Shown: piece by piece, positions 11,440 to 24,512 of the stretch | How the letters are laid out: the number at the start of each line of letters is the position of its first letter | Numbering within the stretch: the first letter of the stretch is position 1 | DNA from: Lutraria lutraria | Lineage: Eukaryota; Mollusca; Bivalvia; Venerida; Mactridae | DNA: 64,000 nucleotides | Reading direction: 5' to 3' | Assembly: GCA_964023205.1 (NCBI GenBank) | Contig: OZ026842.1 | Location: 35,913,501 to 35,977,500, forward strand | Translations under genes and position numbers: made by a program | Notes under the pieces: model-generated | The model's input: only the letters and a program-made list of their open reading frames with translations | Told to the model about the DNA's origin: nothing | Database searches by the model: none

Positions 11440-11746
11440 AGAAGCATATTGGTTTATGTTTTTGTATGAAGTTGCTTTTTTCATAAAGGATATTGACTGT
11501 ATATTTTGTTCACTCCTCCATTAAGTAGAGTATAACATATTTATACGATATGAGTAATATACATTATAATGACAATCACGATTATTTGACAAATGAATAA
11601 ATTCATGTATATAGTTCACAAGCACATGGTAATATAATACCCTACATCAATCAAATAGAATCAACCCTAAATGTTAACGAATTCGCCATAAATCTGAGCA
11701 CTATCATACAACCACATTGAACTTCAAATAGCCACACAAGAACTTA
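11440..11746 (+). repeat. Dispersed 300-bp repeat, copy 1
   Basis: This stretch is the reverse complement of 57094-57391 over its whole length, with only scattered differences (about 90% identity by eye). Shared landmarks include AGAAGCATATTGGTTTATGT, CACAAGCACATGG, CAAATAGAATCAACCCTAAA and GAACTTCAAATAGCCACACA. It encodes nothing visible. The sharp shared ends suggest a transposed element of unknown class. Confidence 0.85.
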
Positions 11747-13860
11747 TCTATGCAATGCCTTCATGATTTACTTACCTGTCAACTATTAATAGATTCAGTC
11801 ATCACCATTAGCCAATCAAATGACCAGGATTAGCCAAACTAGTAATAGACACTACACTATATACTCACAAACAGCTATAACAAACTAATACTCATAAGTA
11901 TAATTCGTCTAGAAAATCTCAAGAAAGTTAGGTTTAGAAAGTTACATTCTGAAAAGTTCGTACCTTTTTTTTCTTGAATGTTCGCTCATCATTACCACTT
12001 AAATTGTGGCGTGAACAAAGCAAATAAGAACATATCTTTATTAGGAGACAAGAAACATAAAATATATATTCTGACAGCCATGTCTGATTTGGTTATGGTC
12101 ATTATTTACACACGCGACAGACAATAACTCGCTTAAGGTGTGTAAATGACCGCTAATTAACGCATGACTCATAATGTCCTGATAACAATTTGCTCCCTAA
12201 AGTCCTCGTCGTAACTGAGTCATTTATGAAAGGTAATTCTTCATTGTCAACACCGCTGTGAGTGTCGATTTATTCAACCGTTCCATATTCCAGGAAGTAA
12301 ATTGTGTACAAAACTCAACATCAAGAATTGTACCCGCAGCGATAACCTTGAAACGTATATTCGTAAAGTCGGTTCTAAGAATGCGATCGCTTCGCGCTAA
12401 AGGTGAATTTCTAAGGATTGATTTTATTTGTTGATAAACATGAATAGTTGGTACTTATGAATAAGCGAAAACGTGATGTCAAGTACCGACATTCAAGTAC
12501 CTTTTGAATTCATCATAAAATCCGCCCGTATTCATTCCGAACGTCAGAATGAAATGCCTTTTTCCACTTACTTCCGCCGAAAATGTCAAGTCAGTAGGCC
12601 GCCTGAGCTTGTTTTTCAAACACATCATTTAAGTCCGGAGACATAATTGGCCGAGACCGTCGAAATATTGAGTCGGCAGAAAATTTCTCGGGAACGGAGA
12701 CCTTTTTTATCAGTCATGCAATTGCAATTGTTGACGCACGATGTGTGATACGGGCCACTCTTTACATTACACGTATCAGTCAAATTATACGTCGGTGACA
12801 GACAGGAATAGCCCCTGTGGTGATTTCCTAAATGACTACAGCATGGTTACGAGTTAAATAATGATATCATGTAAAACGTTTGCTCTCTTGTACGCGTGAG
12901 TCAGTTGAATCGAAATATCACTGAAAAAATGATATGAATGTTAGCGGGAATTTAGAAATTACGAGAATGAATCAGACCATTTTCGTATTTTTCTTTTTAA
13001 GAAAAGACCCTCGTATTCAACTAAAAATCTGTGAAAATCGTCTTTTTGTATCACGTAACCATGCTGGAAAAATGTTGTTCTTCAAAAATTAGATAGGCCT
13101 TACTCCCTAATTTTGAACGTACTAACAGCAATTTGTGTCGTCAATGATTTTTGCTTTAAATTGGTTAAATTGTTGATAACTTGAATAGACTCATCTTGGG
13201 ATCATTTTCAATATTTTAATACCAAATGTTATGCAAAAAAAGAACATTTGAGCATGCAGAAAAAATCCAACAATAATACCCTTTACTAGAAGGATGGTCA
13301 TATTTCATGTTTACTCAAGTTAGTCAGGTCAGACGAACTAAGCTTTATGGATTTGCATTTTCTATATACACGGAGATCTCTTTCGATTGACATATACATT
13401 ACGATTACATAATATCTTCAGTTTTCTTGACCCATGGCATTTTTAAAAGTTTAATTCAATTTATCTTGTATTTGCTGTCAATTGATATGTGCATGGTCTT
13501 GGTTAAAAAATCATGTAAAATGCATCGCTTTTTACAATTTACTTAAACCTGTCTGAATAATCCTGACGCAAAAATTATCTTCGGTTATTACTCAAAATGT
13601 CGTCTGCCACTTTACGCGTATTGTGCGGCGCAGATGAAATTATATACGGGTATTTATCATGTTTCAAATATATCTCTTTTCAGAATTTGACATGCTGCGA
13701 GGCTGTTGTAATAATTTGCTCAATCGTATAAAATTGAAGTCTAAACATTCTGAATAGGGCTGCGTAAATAAGTAATTATTATAAAAAGCAATTGTCACAC
13801 ACGCTGTTACCTTTTTGTTAACTTTACCAGATATTGCAGCTGCTGACTATATCTCACAGC
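11747..13860. other. Non-coding, no recognised feature
   Basis: AT-rich DNA with no supported gene. A purine-rich to pyrimidine-rich mosaic around 12300-12700 is slightly richer in GC but has no open frame worth reporting. Confidence 0.35.
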
Positions 13861-14195
13861 AATAAACTGGTTCTCGTCAATGAGGCAGTGCACCAAAGTC
13901 TATGTACAGACAGAGTTTTTGTGGAACCTCGCTAAATGCGATCATTTCCTTACCAGACAATTTTTTTTGGACTTGAGAGGTTTTCGGACTTGAGAGGTTA
14001 TCGGATAAGAGTTTTTCGAATAAAAGAGGTTTTCGGATAAGACAGGGCATCTGTATCATGGTATACTTAATTAAATTTTACTTTTAATATCAATTCAGAA
14101 ATGCACGTTAACTAAAATTTGGATCGACTTCTGTGTTTGGATAAAAAAGAGATCCCGGTTTAATGGGGTTCGGGTTAGAGGTTTTTTACTGCTGT
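13861..14195. mobile_element. Composite of MITE remnants
   Basis: The left part (AAACTGGTTCTCGTC from 13864, then CAGTGCACCAAAGTCTATGT) matches the short AAACTGGTTCCCG family but lacks its right end. The rest has tandem GAGAGGTTTTCGGACTT and AGAGGTTTTCGGATAAG blocks and finishes with AGAGGTTTTTTACTGCTGTA near 14176-14195. That resembles the CAGTAAAACCTC ends of the element at 18689-18871. It reads as one element inserted into, or recombined with, another. Confidence 0.5.
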
Positions 14196-14211
14196 ATATT
14201 TATCATATCAC

Positions 14212-14346
14212 GATCATAGGCACTCGATTCCGTGATTTTTATACGTTTACAGACGTTCTTTTGCAATTTTACCCATCAAACAATGCAAATCTGTCGAAAG
14301 AACGTCGGTAAACGTATAAAAATCACGGAATCGAGTGCCTATGATC
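14212..14346. mobile_element. 135-bp foldback element with 50-bp arms
   Basis: Arms at 14212-14261 and 14297-14346 are reverse complements with one mismatch. They start GATCATAGGCACTCGATTCC and end ...GACGTTCTTT around a loop of about 35 bases. The near-perfect arms point to a recent insertion or to gene conversion. No coding capacity. Confidence 0.88.
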
Positions 14347-17300
14347 ACAATTTGAGATCAAATTGATTGTAAAGTTGCTATTATTGATAGCAAACTTTTT
14401 AGTTACCTTGTCCCGAATACGTTTGAAAAACGTATATACTGTTGTATATTTTAAGCCTTCGACGATAAATGGTCAACGTTAAATACATGTTGCAGGCTTC
14501 AAGTCTTAATTTGTATACACGTAAGTAGCTGTCCATTTATCGTAAACACTGTCCACCGGTGTTCGTTAGATTTCTCGTGCAATTGTCACAGACCCGAGAC
14601 GCGCTGTGCTAATAACCGTTAGATTGCATCCAATGTCTTTTTCACAAACTTCGCACGTGTAGCTGGAGGCGATGGATTTGGTCACGGGACAAGTTGATGG
14701 TTTACGCAAGTGTCATTCATATTGGTCTAGGGCTAAAACATCAATTGAAACGGAACAAAAAACGGCCCAAAATATTCCGTACACCCACCACCACTTGAGT
14801 TAAAGCTTCATAACGCCTCTCACATAGTCGGAATGCAAATTACATAAAAAACGTATATACGTACGGGCTAACCGGTATTTAGTGTAACCGGAGCTGGCTA
14901 ATGTCACGTGATGTCATTTTGTATTAAGTAGTTTCGTATTTCTTAAAAAAACTTGCTTGAGTTTACTGAATAAATATTAAATTGTCATACCTCATGATCG
15001 TCTTAACTGGAGATCAGACAACATTATTAAAAGGTTTATGCGGAAAATTCAGTTTTTATTTTTATTTAGTGATTTATTCTAGCGTCAGCTGTGTCTTCTA
15101 TTGTTCGGATTCAAAACCGTTGTGAATAAAATTAGTAAGTAATTTTGTATACTCATTCTTGAATTGTCATTTAAATCTATTGATTTTTTGCAGTTTTGAA
15201 GTATAGGTATGATTTATCCATCCAAATAGAAGATATTTTGATATCATGAAGTAAACAATTAGTGCATATGGATTTAAAGTTTGTTAAATAATTAAAAGGA
15301 CCACAATTATGTGCGTTGCATAATTGCATGTTAAATTTGGAATATGGGTTCCGTTTTATCTAAATATAGACGTGTGTTATCGGTAAAAATGATATAAGTA
15401 ATGAAATGAATGCGAGCTTTGTGCAAACAAGCGCTAAATATGTCCTTGAACAAATTTATCAACAATACAAGTCTGATTCAAACACCGTACAAGTATCAAA
15501 CTTAAAACGATTAAAAAATACGGATACCGGTGTTGACTCTTTTATTCGAAGCTGCTGTAAATAACACGGTAGAAAAAATAAAATTTGCCCTATAAATATA
15601 AACAATTGGACCGTCCACATAAAACTGGTAGTTTGTCGTTACGCGACAAACTCATTTAAAATACCAAACCCATGTCGTTTTAGTACAAGCACGTGAAGTT
15701 ACCTACCTAATAACTGTTAGTATAAATTGGGTGGCAAAACTTAAGGGGTGACCTCCAAAGTCCCAAGAAAATTTCAGTTTTAAAATCTCACGAAGAGGTG
15801 GTTTGACTCAAACTAAATGCATATTTAATCAACCATGAAATTGGTAAAAAATGAATACTTAGGGGTATTCAACTTTACTAATAAAACACGTTCGATCGTT
15901 TTCGATATCTATGTGCGAAAAAGCATCCGAATTTCCCACGCATGGTCGTAAAATTGGCAGGTAACGAAAGTTCAATTACGATTTTGATTTCTCGTAATTG
16001 CACACCATGTATATTTCAGGCAAGGTCAAGTTTATCGCTTACGATACTTAAACACGGAATGTTGATATTATTGACAGAAGTAATTGCACTTGATTGCAGA
16101 TGTCGATAGCTAAACGCATTAATTACTATTTATAAAAAGGACAGGTTGACCACATTGGGTGATAAAATACGATAAACTAAACGTAAGCGCCAATGGGTCT
16201 CTAAATAACGACAGTACGTAGTTTACGTTACCATCAGGCATTTGGTGATATAGATCACACATCTTGCATGTATATGACTTGTGTTCTCCGAATATCTGGT
16301 ATTGATTTTGAGGTGGAATTTTATGAACTAATTTTAAAACTGTGTTAAAGTGAAGTTAGCATGCTTTCGTTGGATATTACCCTTATATGTAACGTAAGTA
16401 ACGATTTTTTCCATTACCTCGTAATTCAGTAACAGTTACTACAGGCAACTAGTGAAGAAAGTCCACCAACGGTAAAGGAAGTAATGATCTTTATTCACAG
16501 TAGACCTTTTTAGTTAATTTATATGAGATGCTGTAACAATGTATTGAATACTCATAGAGATAAACACTTTCTTCTAAAAAAAGTCATATCTGCTTCGTAC
16601 ATGAGCCAGGTGATCCAGGTTGGGTTATATAGTGTACGGTAATTAGACCAAACACATTTGGACAGTTAGCACTAATTTTCAATAAGTCGAGCCATTTGAC
16701 AAATAAAAATGCAAAAAATGAACTTTGCTTTATTTGACCAAACAAATATCAATAACATTCTAATGGCTTTTATTAGTGCTATCGCAAAATTTGAAATGCA
16801 ACATTTAAGCCATAATTTGAATGTGGCTGGTCAAAACAGAAAAATAAACTTGAAAAATCTTTGTTGCTATGGGTATGTTACATGGAAACAGTCGCTCAGA
16901 ATCTGAGGGTTACATTTTATCATTGTTTTATGTCTTATTAAAAGCAACAAATCATTGGACGAAGATTAGATTTTTTTCTAGAAAATTATTTTCAGCAACT
17001 TTTAAATATGACTTTGAAAATGTGTTCACTTAAATTTACCTAGACATTTAAAAACGGAAACCTTTCAATACCACCTTGATGCTTGTAATGTGTGTCTTCT
17101 GCTTATCAAGTATACAAATGCATTAGATAACAAGTTATAAAACAAAAATAATAACCACAACATTTGGCATGTGTACCACCTTCATGGAAGCTATGTGCCT
17201 AAAGAACAACATAGTACTTAATATATAAAGTGAGCGCTAAATAAATTCTATTATTGCTGTCAAAAAGTTCGGAAAACTTTTCGATAATCTACGTGCATGT

Positions 17301-18469
17301 ATATAACCATTGTAAAAACATTTTAGTGTACTTTATAGTACCAGAATCTTACATGTTAACATGTTCAATGAACTATCAGCATAAAATATATTATGAATCA
17401 CTTGTTGCTTACTGGAATACAAGGTCGAAACATTCCAATTTCGATTTTTTCTAAGTGTGTATACAGCTTTTACATACCGCCTTATCAATTTCTCTCTCTC
17501 CACTATGATGGAAAAACGCTTATTCATTTTTGTAAATGATTTTGCATTACAAACATATCAATTTTAATCTAAGTCGAGTTTTTATGTCACGATTTTGTAC
17601 GACTCCTAGTAATTTTCGACTGTACGACTGGTTGTACTTATTTTCATCTAAACGTAAACATCATGTGGGCGGATCATTTGTGGCTTTTTAAATCAATCAG
17701 CTTAGTAACCGTGGACAAATATTTACCATTTAAGTATTTTATCAACACCCCAGATCATAAGTACTCATTTCATACGACATTAAGTATAGGAAACTTCTGT
17801 CGAATATAAAGTAATAAAACTTCACGAAACAAACTACTGTATCGTAAAGGACACTAACCTTTGATAGTGGAAATCATTTTACGTTTCATTGTATAACTTT
17901 TGATATGTGAGAGTAAATTACCTATGTTTTTATTTTACTTATAAGGTTATTTTATTGAGCGAAACGACAGAAAACGATAAGGCATTTTTTTCAAAACTCA
18001 AAATCCATGAATTTACGTCCCCACGAAATATCCATTTTAGTAAAAGCTACGGAAATTTGACCAAAACGAAAATAAATGAAACCACAGTATGTAATTTTGT
18101 TGTTTAGCGGCCCATTCGGCATCTAGGCTCATTTCAGAGCCGCGTCAGAGAGAGGGAGAGAGAGAGAGGCGGAGGGGGGGGAGTGAGCAGTGGGTATTTG
18201 TAACCATTCTCTTATTTCGAATAGTTTTTCTTGATTCTTTATTGTGCCTGTGGTAAAGTACCAAAATGAATACACACCTACCCGTCTCCAGTGATTTTCT
18301 TGGCTCGGTAGTTTGAATGGGGACACTGAATAGCGTCCCTGAAATATTTCAAGGCAGAGCCGAAATTCGAACCGAATCCATTCCAGTAGTCCAGTACATT
18401 GAACTAGAGTTTATATAGAGGGTACTGTAAAACTCGGCACAAATAGACACTTGTCTATAATGTTTGTGC
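14347..18469. other. Non-coding, no recognised gene
   Basis: AT-rich DNA. Short frames at 16709-16906, 17254-17454 and 17907-18107 have no domain, no codon pattern and no splice context. A GA-rich tract followed by a G run lies at about 18147-18181. Confidence 0.35.
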
Positions 18470-18665
18470 GCTCATTACTCGGTTTTTGGAGTTCGGTTCC
18501 TATCCGGGACCAAATTTCGCATGTGAGGAAACTGTCCAGCTTGCTTTCGGAAGATCGATGGTTCAACCCATGTTTTGTCAGAGCTGTTCCTCCTCCGTCA
18601 AAGCTCTAAAAGTCGCGAAATGACTATGACTGTTGGAGATACGTTGGACATTAATAGAAGTTAAT
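18470..18665 (+). mobile_element. SINE fragment, third group
   Basis: A box-B-like GAGTTCGGTTCC at about 18490 is followed by GGACCAAATTTCGCATGTGA, AACTGTCCAGCTTGC, GGTTCAACCCATG and CCTCCGTCAAAGCTC. The same order of words is found at 38042-38205 and 56965-57085, defining a family in this window. Confidence 0.65.
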
Positions 18666-18686
18666 TTCTTCGGCTATTGATAATAA

Positions 18687-18873
18687 TACAGTAAAATCTC
18701 GATTATCCGAAATCGACGAGACCGAAATATTGTTTCGGTTAATCCATGGTTTCGGATAATACGGCTCGGATAATCAAGTTTATTATAAACTGAGAAATCG
18801 GTACCGAAAATTCATTTCGGATAACATCACGTTTTCGGATAATCCGAGTTCGGATAATCGAGGTTTTACTGTA
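18687..18873. mobile_element. MITE with CAGTAAAACCTCGATTATCC ends and TA duplication
   Basis: The element body is 18689-18871. The left end CAGTAAAATCTCGATTATCC and the right end (reverse-complement CAGTAAAACCTCGATTATCC) pair over about 24 bases. The dinucleotide TA sits directly outside both ends. TA target duplication and CAG-starting ends are typical of Tc1/mariner-pogo elements. The interior repeats TCGGATAA words. Non-autonomous. Confidence 0.85.
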
Positions 18874-21418
18874 GTTTATTGGATTTTAGCGCCTATTTAT
18901 CGAACCTACGATCTCTCGCTTAGCAGTCCAGAGCATTATTGGATGCACAGCTTATGGTATCTGCTTGCCGCTTGATCACACCTTGTACTTTTAAAGTCTC
19001 TAGAATACTTTAACTTAAAGACTTTATGAACAGAACTACAATGTACACTCTGCCGTCAGTCACACATTTTTTAAACGACAGCAATGCGAAACGGATTGGG
19101 TATCAAATTTATGTATTTATTACTCATTAAATTCACCGTGTGGCTATTAAAGTCGATTAAAATGATGTTATATGTAAATAATTATACAAAATACCTCACC
19201 CAGGACGGGTAAATGGTATTAGATTCTAAACACCGACTTATAAGAACTTAATCAATCACTCTGTATGATATGTGGGATGGTTATTTAAGTACAAGTCTTT
19301 TCATTTGAGATTTTTCACCCACACTAATCCTTTAAGATATAAGTATATTTGGAATACTATTCATTCATATATAATATCTAATGATGAAATATCTATTTCA
19401 AGATAGTTACACAAAGCGTGTATCTTTTTTTGGATGCAAATCTGCCACGTACAATCGGTGAATACCTCAATACTTAACGTCACTTATTTCGCTTCGTATA
19501 TTTCTTTTGGAAACTGAACGATAGTCAACTTTCCATGGCCGTCTCTCGCTCGACGCGAATTAATATTGAAGCGGACCTACGTACTACGTTTTTACACCCG
19601 CCATGCAATTGCTAAACTAGTTCCCGTTTCATGTTTCGGTGTAATACTATGCAGGTTCAGTTTCCATGAGTACTTCTAGTCTGACTTTGGTGGTAATTTA
19701 GTTAATTATAAGTTTTTAGGTGCGAGAGCAGTAAACTTGTCATTTATGTTATCAGTTGATGGTGGTTCATTTTGTTTTTGTTTTCCGGGAGATAAGTTTG
19801 GGGTATTACCCGTAAGTAGTTTACCCCACCCCTCCCGTGAAGCTTTGTTACTGAAGAGGGTACCCACTGGAAGACGCGATGTTTCGTCCTTCATTTATGT
19901 TTGGTCCTGTGTATTGGTTGGGGTTTCAGTAGGTGGATTTGGGGAGGGTTGTATTTTTGGGAAGGTGTTTTTTTTAATCATTGATAGTGACCTTTATTGA
20001 AACGTGAAAATAAGCTGTTTGGATACTTACATATAGACTACGAAACATCTGATATATCTGTATTTACGTATAGCAAAATGATCTCAATTCAAATGTCATT
20101 TAACTCGTAGATCTTAAGGCGTCGAACATCCTGAGTTTAACAGTACTTAAACGCTTGCATTCGAAACTTCCCGTGAATTATTTGTACATTTCGATGAGTA
20201 ATCAATAACCCCGCTTCTGGACTGACTTCTAAATAGCTTAATCTGTGTCTACTGATTTAATATACGTCTATGAATTTCAATTAGATTTATTTATCTATTA
20301 GTTTATCGGAGTCTATAGATGCACCTGTCTGCATATCGTGTCACATCCACTTAGTATTATATTAAAACGATTTGTATGAAAACTTGACATGTCAAATTTT
20401 GTCGCATATTGTCCGCGGTCTGGGAAAAAGAGACAATTATATGGAGGCAGATTTGCGCCATGTCGTGTGTTCCCAATTCCGTGCGGAAAAAGGGAAACTA
20501 TGGCATGGCAGTAAAGTTCGGTTTATGAAACATTCATAGTTTTTCCTTGTCAAAAGTTGGTGGATAAAGTCACATGATTGCGTGAAAAATGCACATTGCA
20601 TGCACGCGAAATGCGAAAGATCTCGACAGCGTATTAACACATATTTCAAGCAACAGGGACCCTGCTCGATTTACCAAAAAAAAAAAAAATACATTCAGAA
20701 TTTAAATATCTTGCTTTCATTAAACTTGTTTTGAATCGGTATAAAATAATTAGATATATTAATACATGGAGATTGAATTTCTCCAAACATATGCTATTGA
20801 ATTGTCAATAAAAAGTATTTTCCTCAGAGGAAAGTTGTCATGTTACGCGCATGCGCAAAGATAGACTAGTTCTAGATTGAAACCCGGATACGCTGCTCTT
20901 TACTGAAATTTAACACTTTTGCAAAATGCTTTCCTATTATAATGTCATCTTATCTTTGTACGACTTGCTAGGTGATCGTTATCTCTAGATCTATTTATGT
21001 ATGTGTAGTGTACTTGATGCACGCAAAGCCATTGGTAGACTCAACACCGCAGAAAAACTTCGTGAAGGTCTAAATATTGTTCAAATCTGCGAAACTGGGG
21101 GCACATTTCATGACCATGCATATGTCATAGGTAAAACATCATTTTGTTAAATAGAATCTTACTGATGGCATACATGTATTTGTCAAACATTTACCTTTAT
21201 AAACTGACAAAAGATACAAACACTACTTAAAATTAAGCTTAAAAAGTTTTGCCTTAGCTAAGATCTCTGATGACTTGATAACCATGTTGTTTAACATCAT
21301 TCAGTGTTACCTCATCTGCTTCTTTTATTATTAAATCCTTATATTTGGCCCATTGTTGTCAATGTAACGAAATGTGAAATTATTCTGAAAGTTTATCCGA
21401 CTTCCTTTTTTTCACCAA
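18874..21418. other. Non-coding, no recognised gene
   Basis: Mostly AT-rich DNA. A G-rich stretch at 19735-19975 gives overlapping frames on both strands but no recognisable protein. A partial AACTAGTTCCCGTTTCATGT at about 19615 resembles the AAACTGGTTCCCG element. Confidence 0.35.
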
Positions 21419-21605
21419 GATTTAACGCCGTAATAATAGCCAGTGGCATTTTAGCGACTTTTTCAGCTTAACGGTTTAGGAAGACACGTTTCATCTGGGG
21501 AAACTCCCGAAAGTCCATAAGCAAGCTGAACATTTTTCTCAGCTGAATGTTTGGTCACGGTCGCGATTCAAATTTACAACAATCTTAACCACTCGAGCAT
21601 GGAGC
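21419..21605 (-). mobile_element. SINE fragment
   Basis: Read on the - strand it starts with CATGCTCGAGTGGTTAAGAT (box A type). It then has a box-B-like TTTGAATCGCGACC and a GGACTTTCGGGAGTTTCCCC body, and ends with ACGGCGTTAAATC. A C run at 21605-21615 follows. Confidence 0.6.
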
Positions 21606-22618
21606 CCCCCCCCCCCTCCCGTCAATTTCTATAATATCTAATTTTGCGATAACAATCCCCACTTTAATGTTGGAAATACAATACGTTTGTTTTCATTTTA
21701 TGATGTTATTATGATATCGTGTACCAGTGTAGATAAATCTAAATAATGATAGGACGGGTTGACTCGAACACATCTAGTCCTGACACGGTTTTAAGTAGCT
21801 GAAAAAATGTCATGACACACGCATTCTCTGTCATATTTAATGTCATTATGAATATACGTGTAGCTGTATGATGGATACAACGATGATGGCTGATTTATTA
21901 CAAAATAAATTTATTATTAGTCCTTCACTTACAATTTATGTGTCTTGTCTCTGCTGTTATTTACTGTAATCATCTGTTTAAAGTTTTTATTGTACCGACA
22001 CATGTAAAACAGATTAATTAATGCGAGCATTCTTTTCGTCAAATTTACGATAAATTTCAGATGATTTGTAATGCGAAAATGTACTGTAAAATACGGTAAG
22101 AGTGTATTCGAACAAGATGAAAGAAATCATTCGGCGACCCAGAAAGTCACTTTAACTTTCTACTACACAGAATATTATTGCCGAATTCTTAAAATCGACT
22201 TAAGTGTATCTGTGGTTGTAGGTTAAGTGTGTTCCTATTTCCACTCACTTACTTCCAAGGACGACTATATCATCTCGGGTTTCCATCTGTTTCACATTTT
22301 AAACGATGTGCAAAGTTTATGTACTCATGACTGACTTTATGTTTTGTTAAAATGCAATTTACCTGTCTCCCTTTTGCGTTGCAGTAGATTGCAAATTGTA
22401 GCATTGTACAAGTTTCCAGTTTATATAATCAGTATTAATTAACGTTATATTTCGTTAAAATGCATCAGTGGTTATGTCACTTCTTGGGTTCCGTATGTTT
22501 TCATTATAAAAATTATGGCACACAAGTTTGATTAAGTTTTTTTTTCTCACTGGGATTTTACTGAAAATGTGTGGATGAAGGCATTAAATCAAATTCAAAT
22601 AAATGAAATGAGTATTTT

Positions 22619-22855
22619 TTTTTCACAATGATTTTAACGTCGGACAGTCAGAATATTCAGCGACTTTGCTTTGATAGCTCTAAAGATGGAAGACCCCAGA
22701 CGTACACCTGGGCAGCACCATCAACCCGACCCCCGTAAACCCCGCTGGTCAGATTCTTCACATCTAAAAGTTGGTCCCCGGACGCGATTCGAACTCACAA
22801 TGGTGAAGGAGTAGTGATTACTTAGTCTGAGACCTTTACCACCCGATCACGCCGA
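22619..22855 (-). mobile_element. SINE with Leu-type tRNA-like head
   Basis: On the - strand the head is GGCGTGATCGGGTGGTAAAG, with box B TGAGTTCGAATCGCG. The body contains GGGGACCAACTTTTAGATGT and CAGGTGTACGTCTGGGGTCT, and the tail CTGTCCGACGTTAAAATC. The elements at 53395-53545 and 58205-58320 share body words with it. Confidence 0.7.
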
Positions 22856-23996
22856 CGAGACTGTTTTTTAAATGTTTGATTCGATTAAATACTTATTTGT
22901 CATCAGATCTATTATTAGAAAATTTAATTCAAATTCAATTTCAGTGAATGACATTACCATCAAAATCCTATAAGTAATTCAAATAAATGTTCAAATGAAT
23001 ATACGCATATCATTATTTCAATTGGTAACTGCATATAATTTGCACCAGGATTCTGCTGCGCATAATTATATTTCATTTGCTGAAGATAGATAGAACCCTG
23101 AAAGGACGTGTTATATTAATCCTTTTTAAATTGTATTACATTTTGTTGCATTACTTTCGTATATTTAGCATAAGCAATGAATTTGACAAATTCCGAAAAA
23201 TGGGACTGGAAAAAATGTACAGTTTTCATGGAGTTCCGATTTTCTGGGCTTTTGTCGTAAATATATATGAACACGGAAAGGAAATCTTGAAATGGCCAGA
23301 AAGATATTAAATATAATCATTTCGAAAATGTGTTATTTTGTATATTCACTTTATTTTATATCATAAATGATTTAATTAAGATGGTTATCTGAAATAATTT
23401 TTCCTTTCATGGGAATATTTAACGCTGAAAGATATTTTCCTTTTGAGTACACTTTCGCCAATCTACCACAATAAAGTTAAAACAAAATCAGCCGTTTTGT
23501 GCATAAGATTGACTATATTTTGCACGCTATCTTTATAATAAAGTCACTCAGATAATGGGAGGTGAAGCTAAAAACAAACGTTTATCATAAAATCTAACAT
23601 GGTTCATTTTTTTTTTCATCAAAATTCTCACATTTAATTCTTTAATTTGGCATTCAATAACCAATTACATGAATTATTTGATCGTATGACATGCTTGACT
23701 AACGTTAGTAGTTTAAAAAACATTCAATTCCAATACGGGTTAAATCGACAAATATTGAAATAAAATTTCATGCATGGTTTTGCAATAAAAATACTATCGT
23801 CGGCTGTTTTATACTTTTGCAACGTAAAAGTAATAAAACTACTTTACGAATTGATTCTAATTGAAAAAAAATCTATCTTTTTGACTGATGTACGATAATT
23901 GATGTACTACTGTGTTAGAGTATATAGTTCGTTCTACAAAAAGTCTTACAAATCTCTATCGACCCGCACGTACATTGTACCATTACATTCTGTAAA
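22856..23996. other. Non-coding, no recognised gene
   Basis: AT-rich DNA. A 77-codon frame at 23077-23310 has no recognisable domain or supporting context. Confidence 0.35.
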
Positions 23997-24145
23997 CAGT
24001 CAAACCTGTGTTAAAAGCCAGCCCGAATAACGGCTGTGAATATAGGCCTATTTTATAAAGGAACCAGTATTGATTAGTTAGTACAAAAGTTGCTCAGAAC
24101 AAAGGTCACCTGTCAATAAAGGCCAGATTATGTCTTTCCACTGTA
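23997..24145. mobile_element. MITE with CAGTCAAACCTGTGTT end
   Basis: The left end CAGTCAAACCTGTGTTAAAA and internal words (GAATAACGG, AAAGGTCACCTGTCAATAAA, GGCC) match, in the opposite orientation, the element at 37615-37791. The right end reads TTTCCACTGTA. No coding capacity. Confidence 0.6.
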
Positions 24146-24179
24146 CTTCATAATCACGCAGGTTTATGAACTAATATGT

Positions 24180-24246
24180 TAAACTGGTTCCCGTTCCATG
24201 TTGCAGTGCACCAAATTGTACACATAAGTCAACGGGAACCAGTTTA
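24180..24246. mobile_element. Short element with AAACTGGTTCCCGTT inverted ends
   Basis: A 67-bp unit whose ends, AAACTGGTTCCCGTT and AACGGGAACCAGTTT, are perfect 15-bp reverse complements. Other copies are at 35892-35963 and 37970-38037, with partial ones near 13864 and 19615. The middle contains GCAGTGCACCAAATTGTACA. Confidence 0.8.
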
Positions 24247-24512
24247 CAAATATTTATTTTGTAATCTTGTTTCTATTCCATATAAAACATGGTCATAAGT
24301 TACAGAGTTTTGGAACAAAGTCTTAAAATGTCGTCATGTGATTGGTCAATAACTATATAAACTGAGTTCCTGAACAGCCAATCAGATGTTTCGATATTTT
24401 TAAAGCTACCAAAATCTAATAATATATTAAACAATTGTATCCTACGTAAGACGTACTTTGCAATCTAGTTTTTTATGTCGAAATTTCCTTTATTTTTGTT
24501 TTGTTTGTTTGG

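Noticed and set aside
19737..20000. 87-codon frame in a G-rich stretch
   Set aside because: An overlapping frame exists on the other strand, the composition is skewed, and no domain, signal or splice context supports it.
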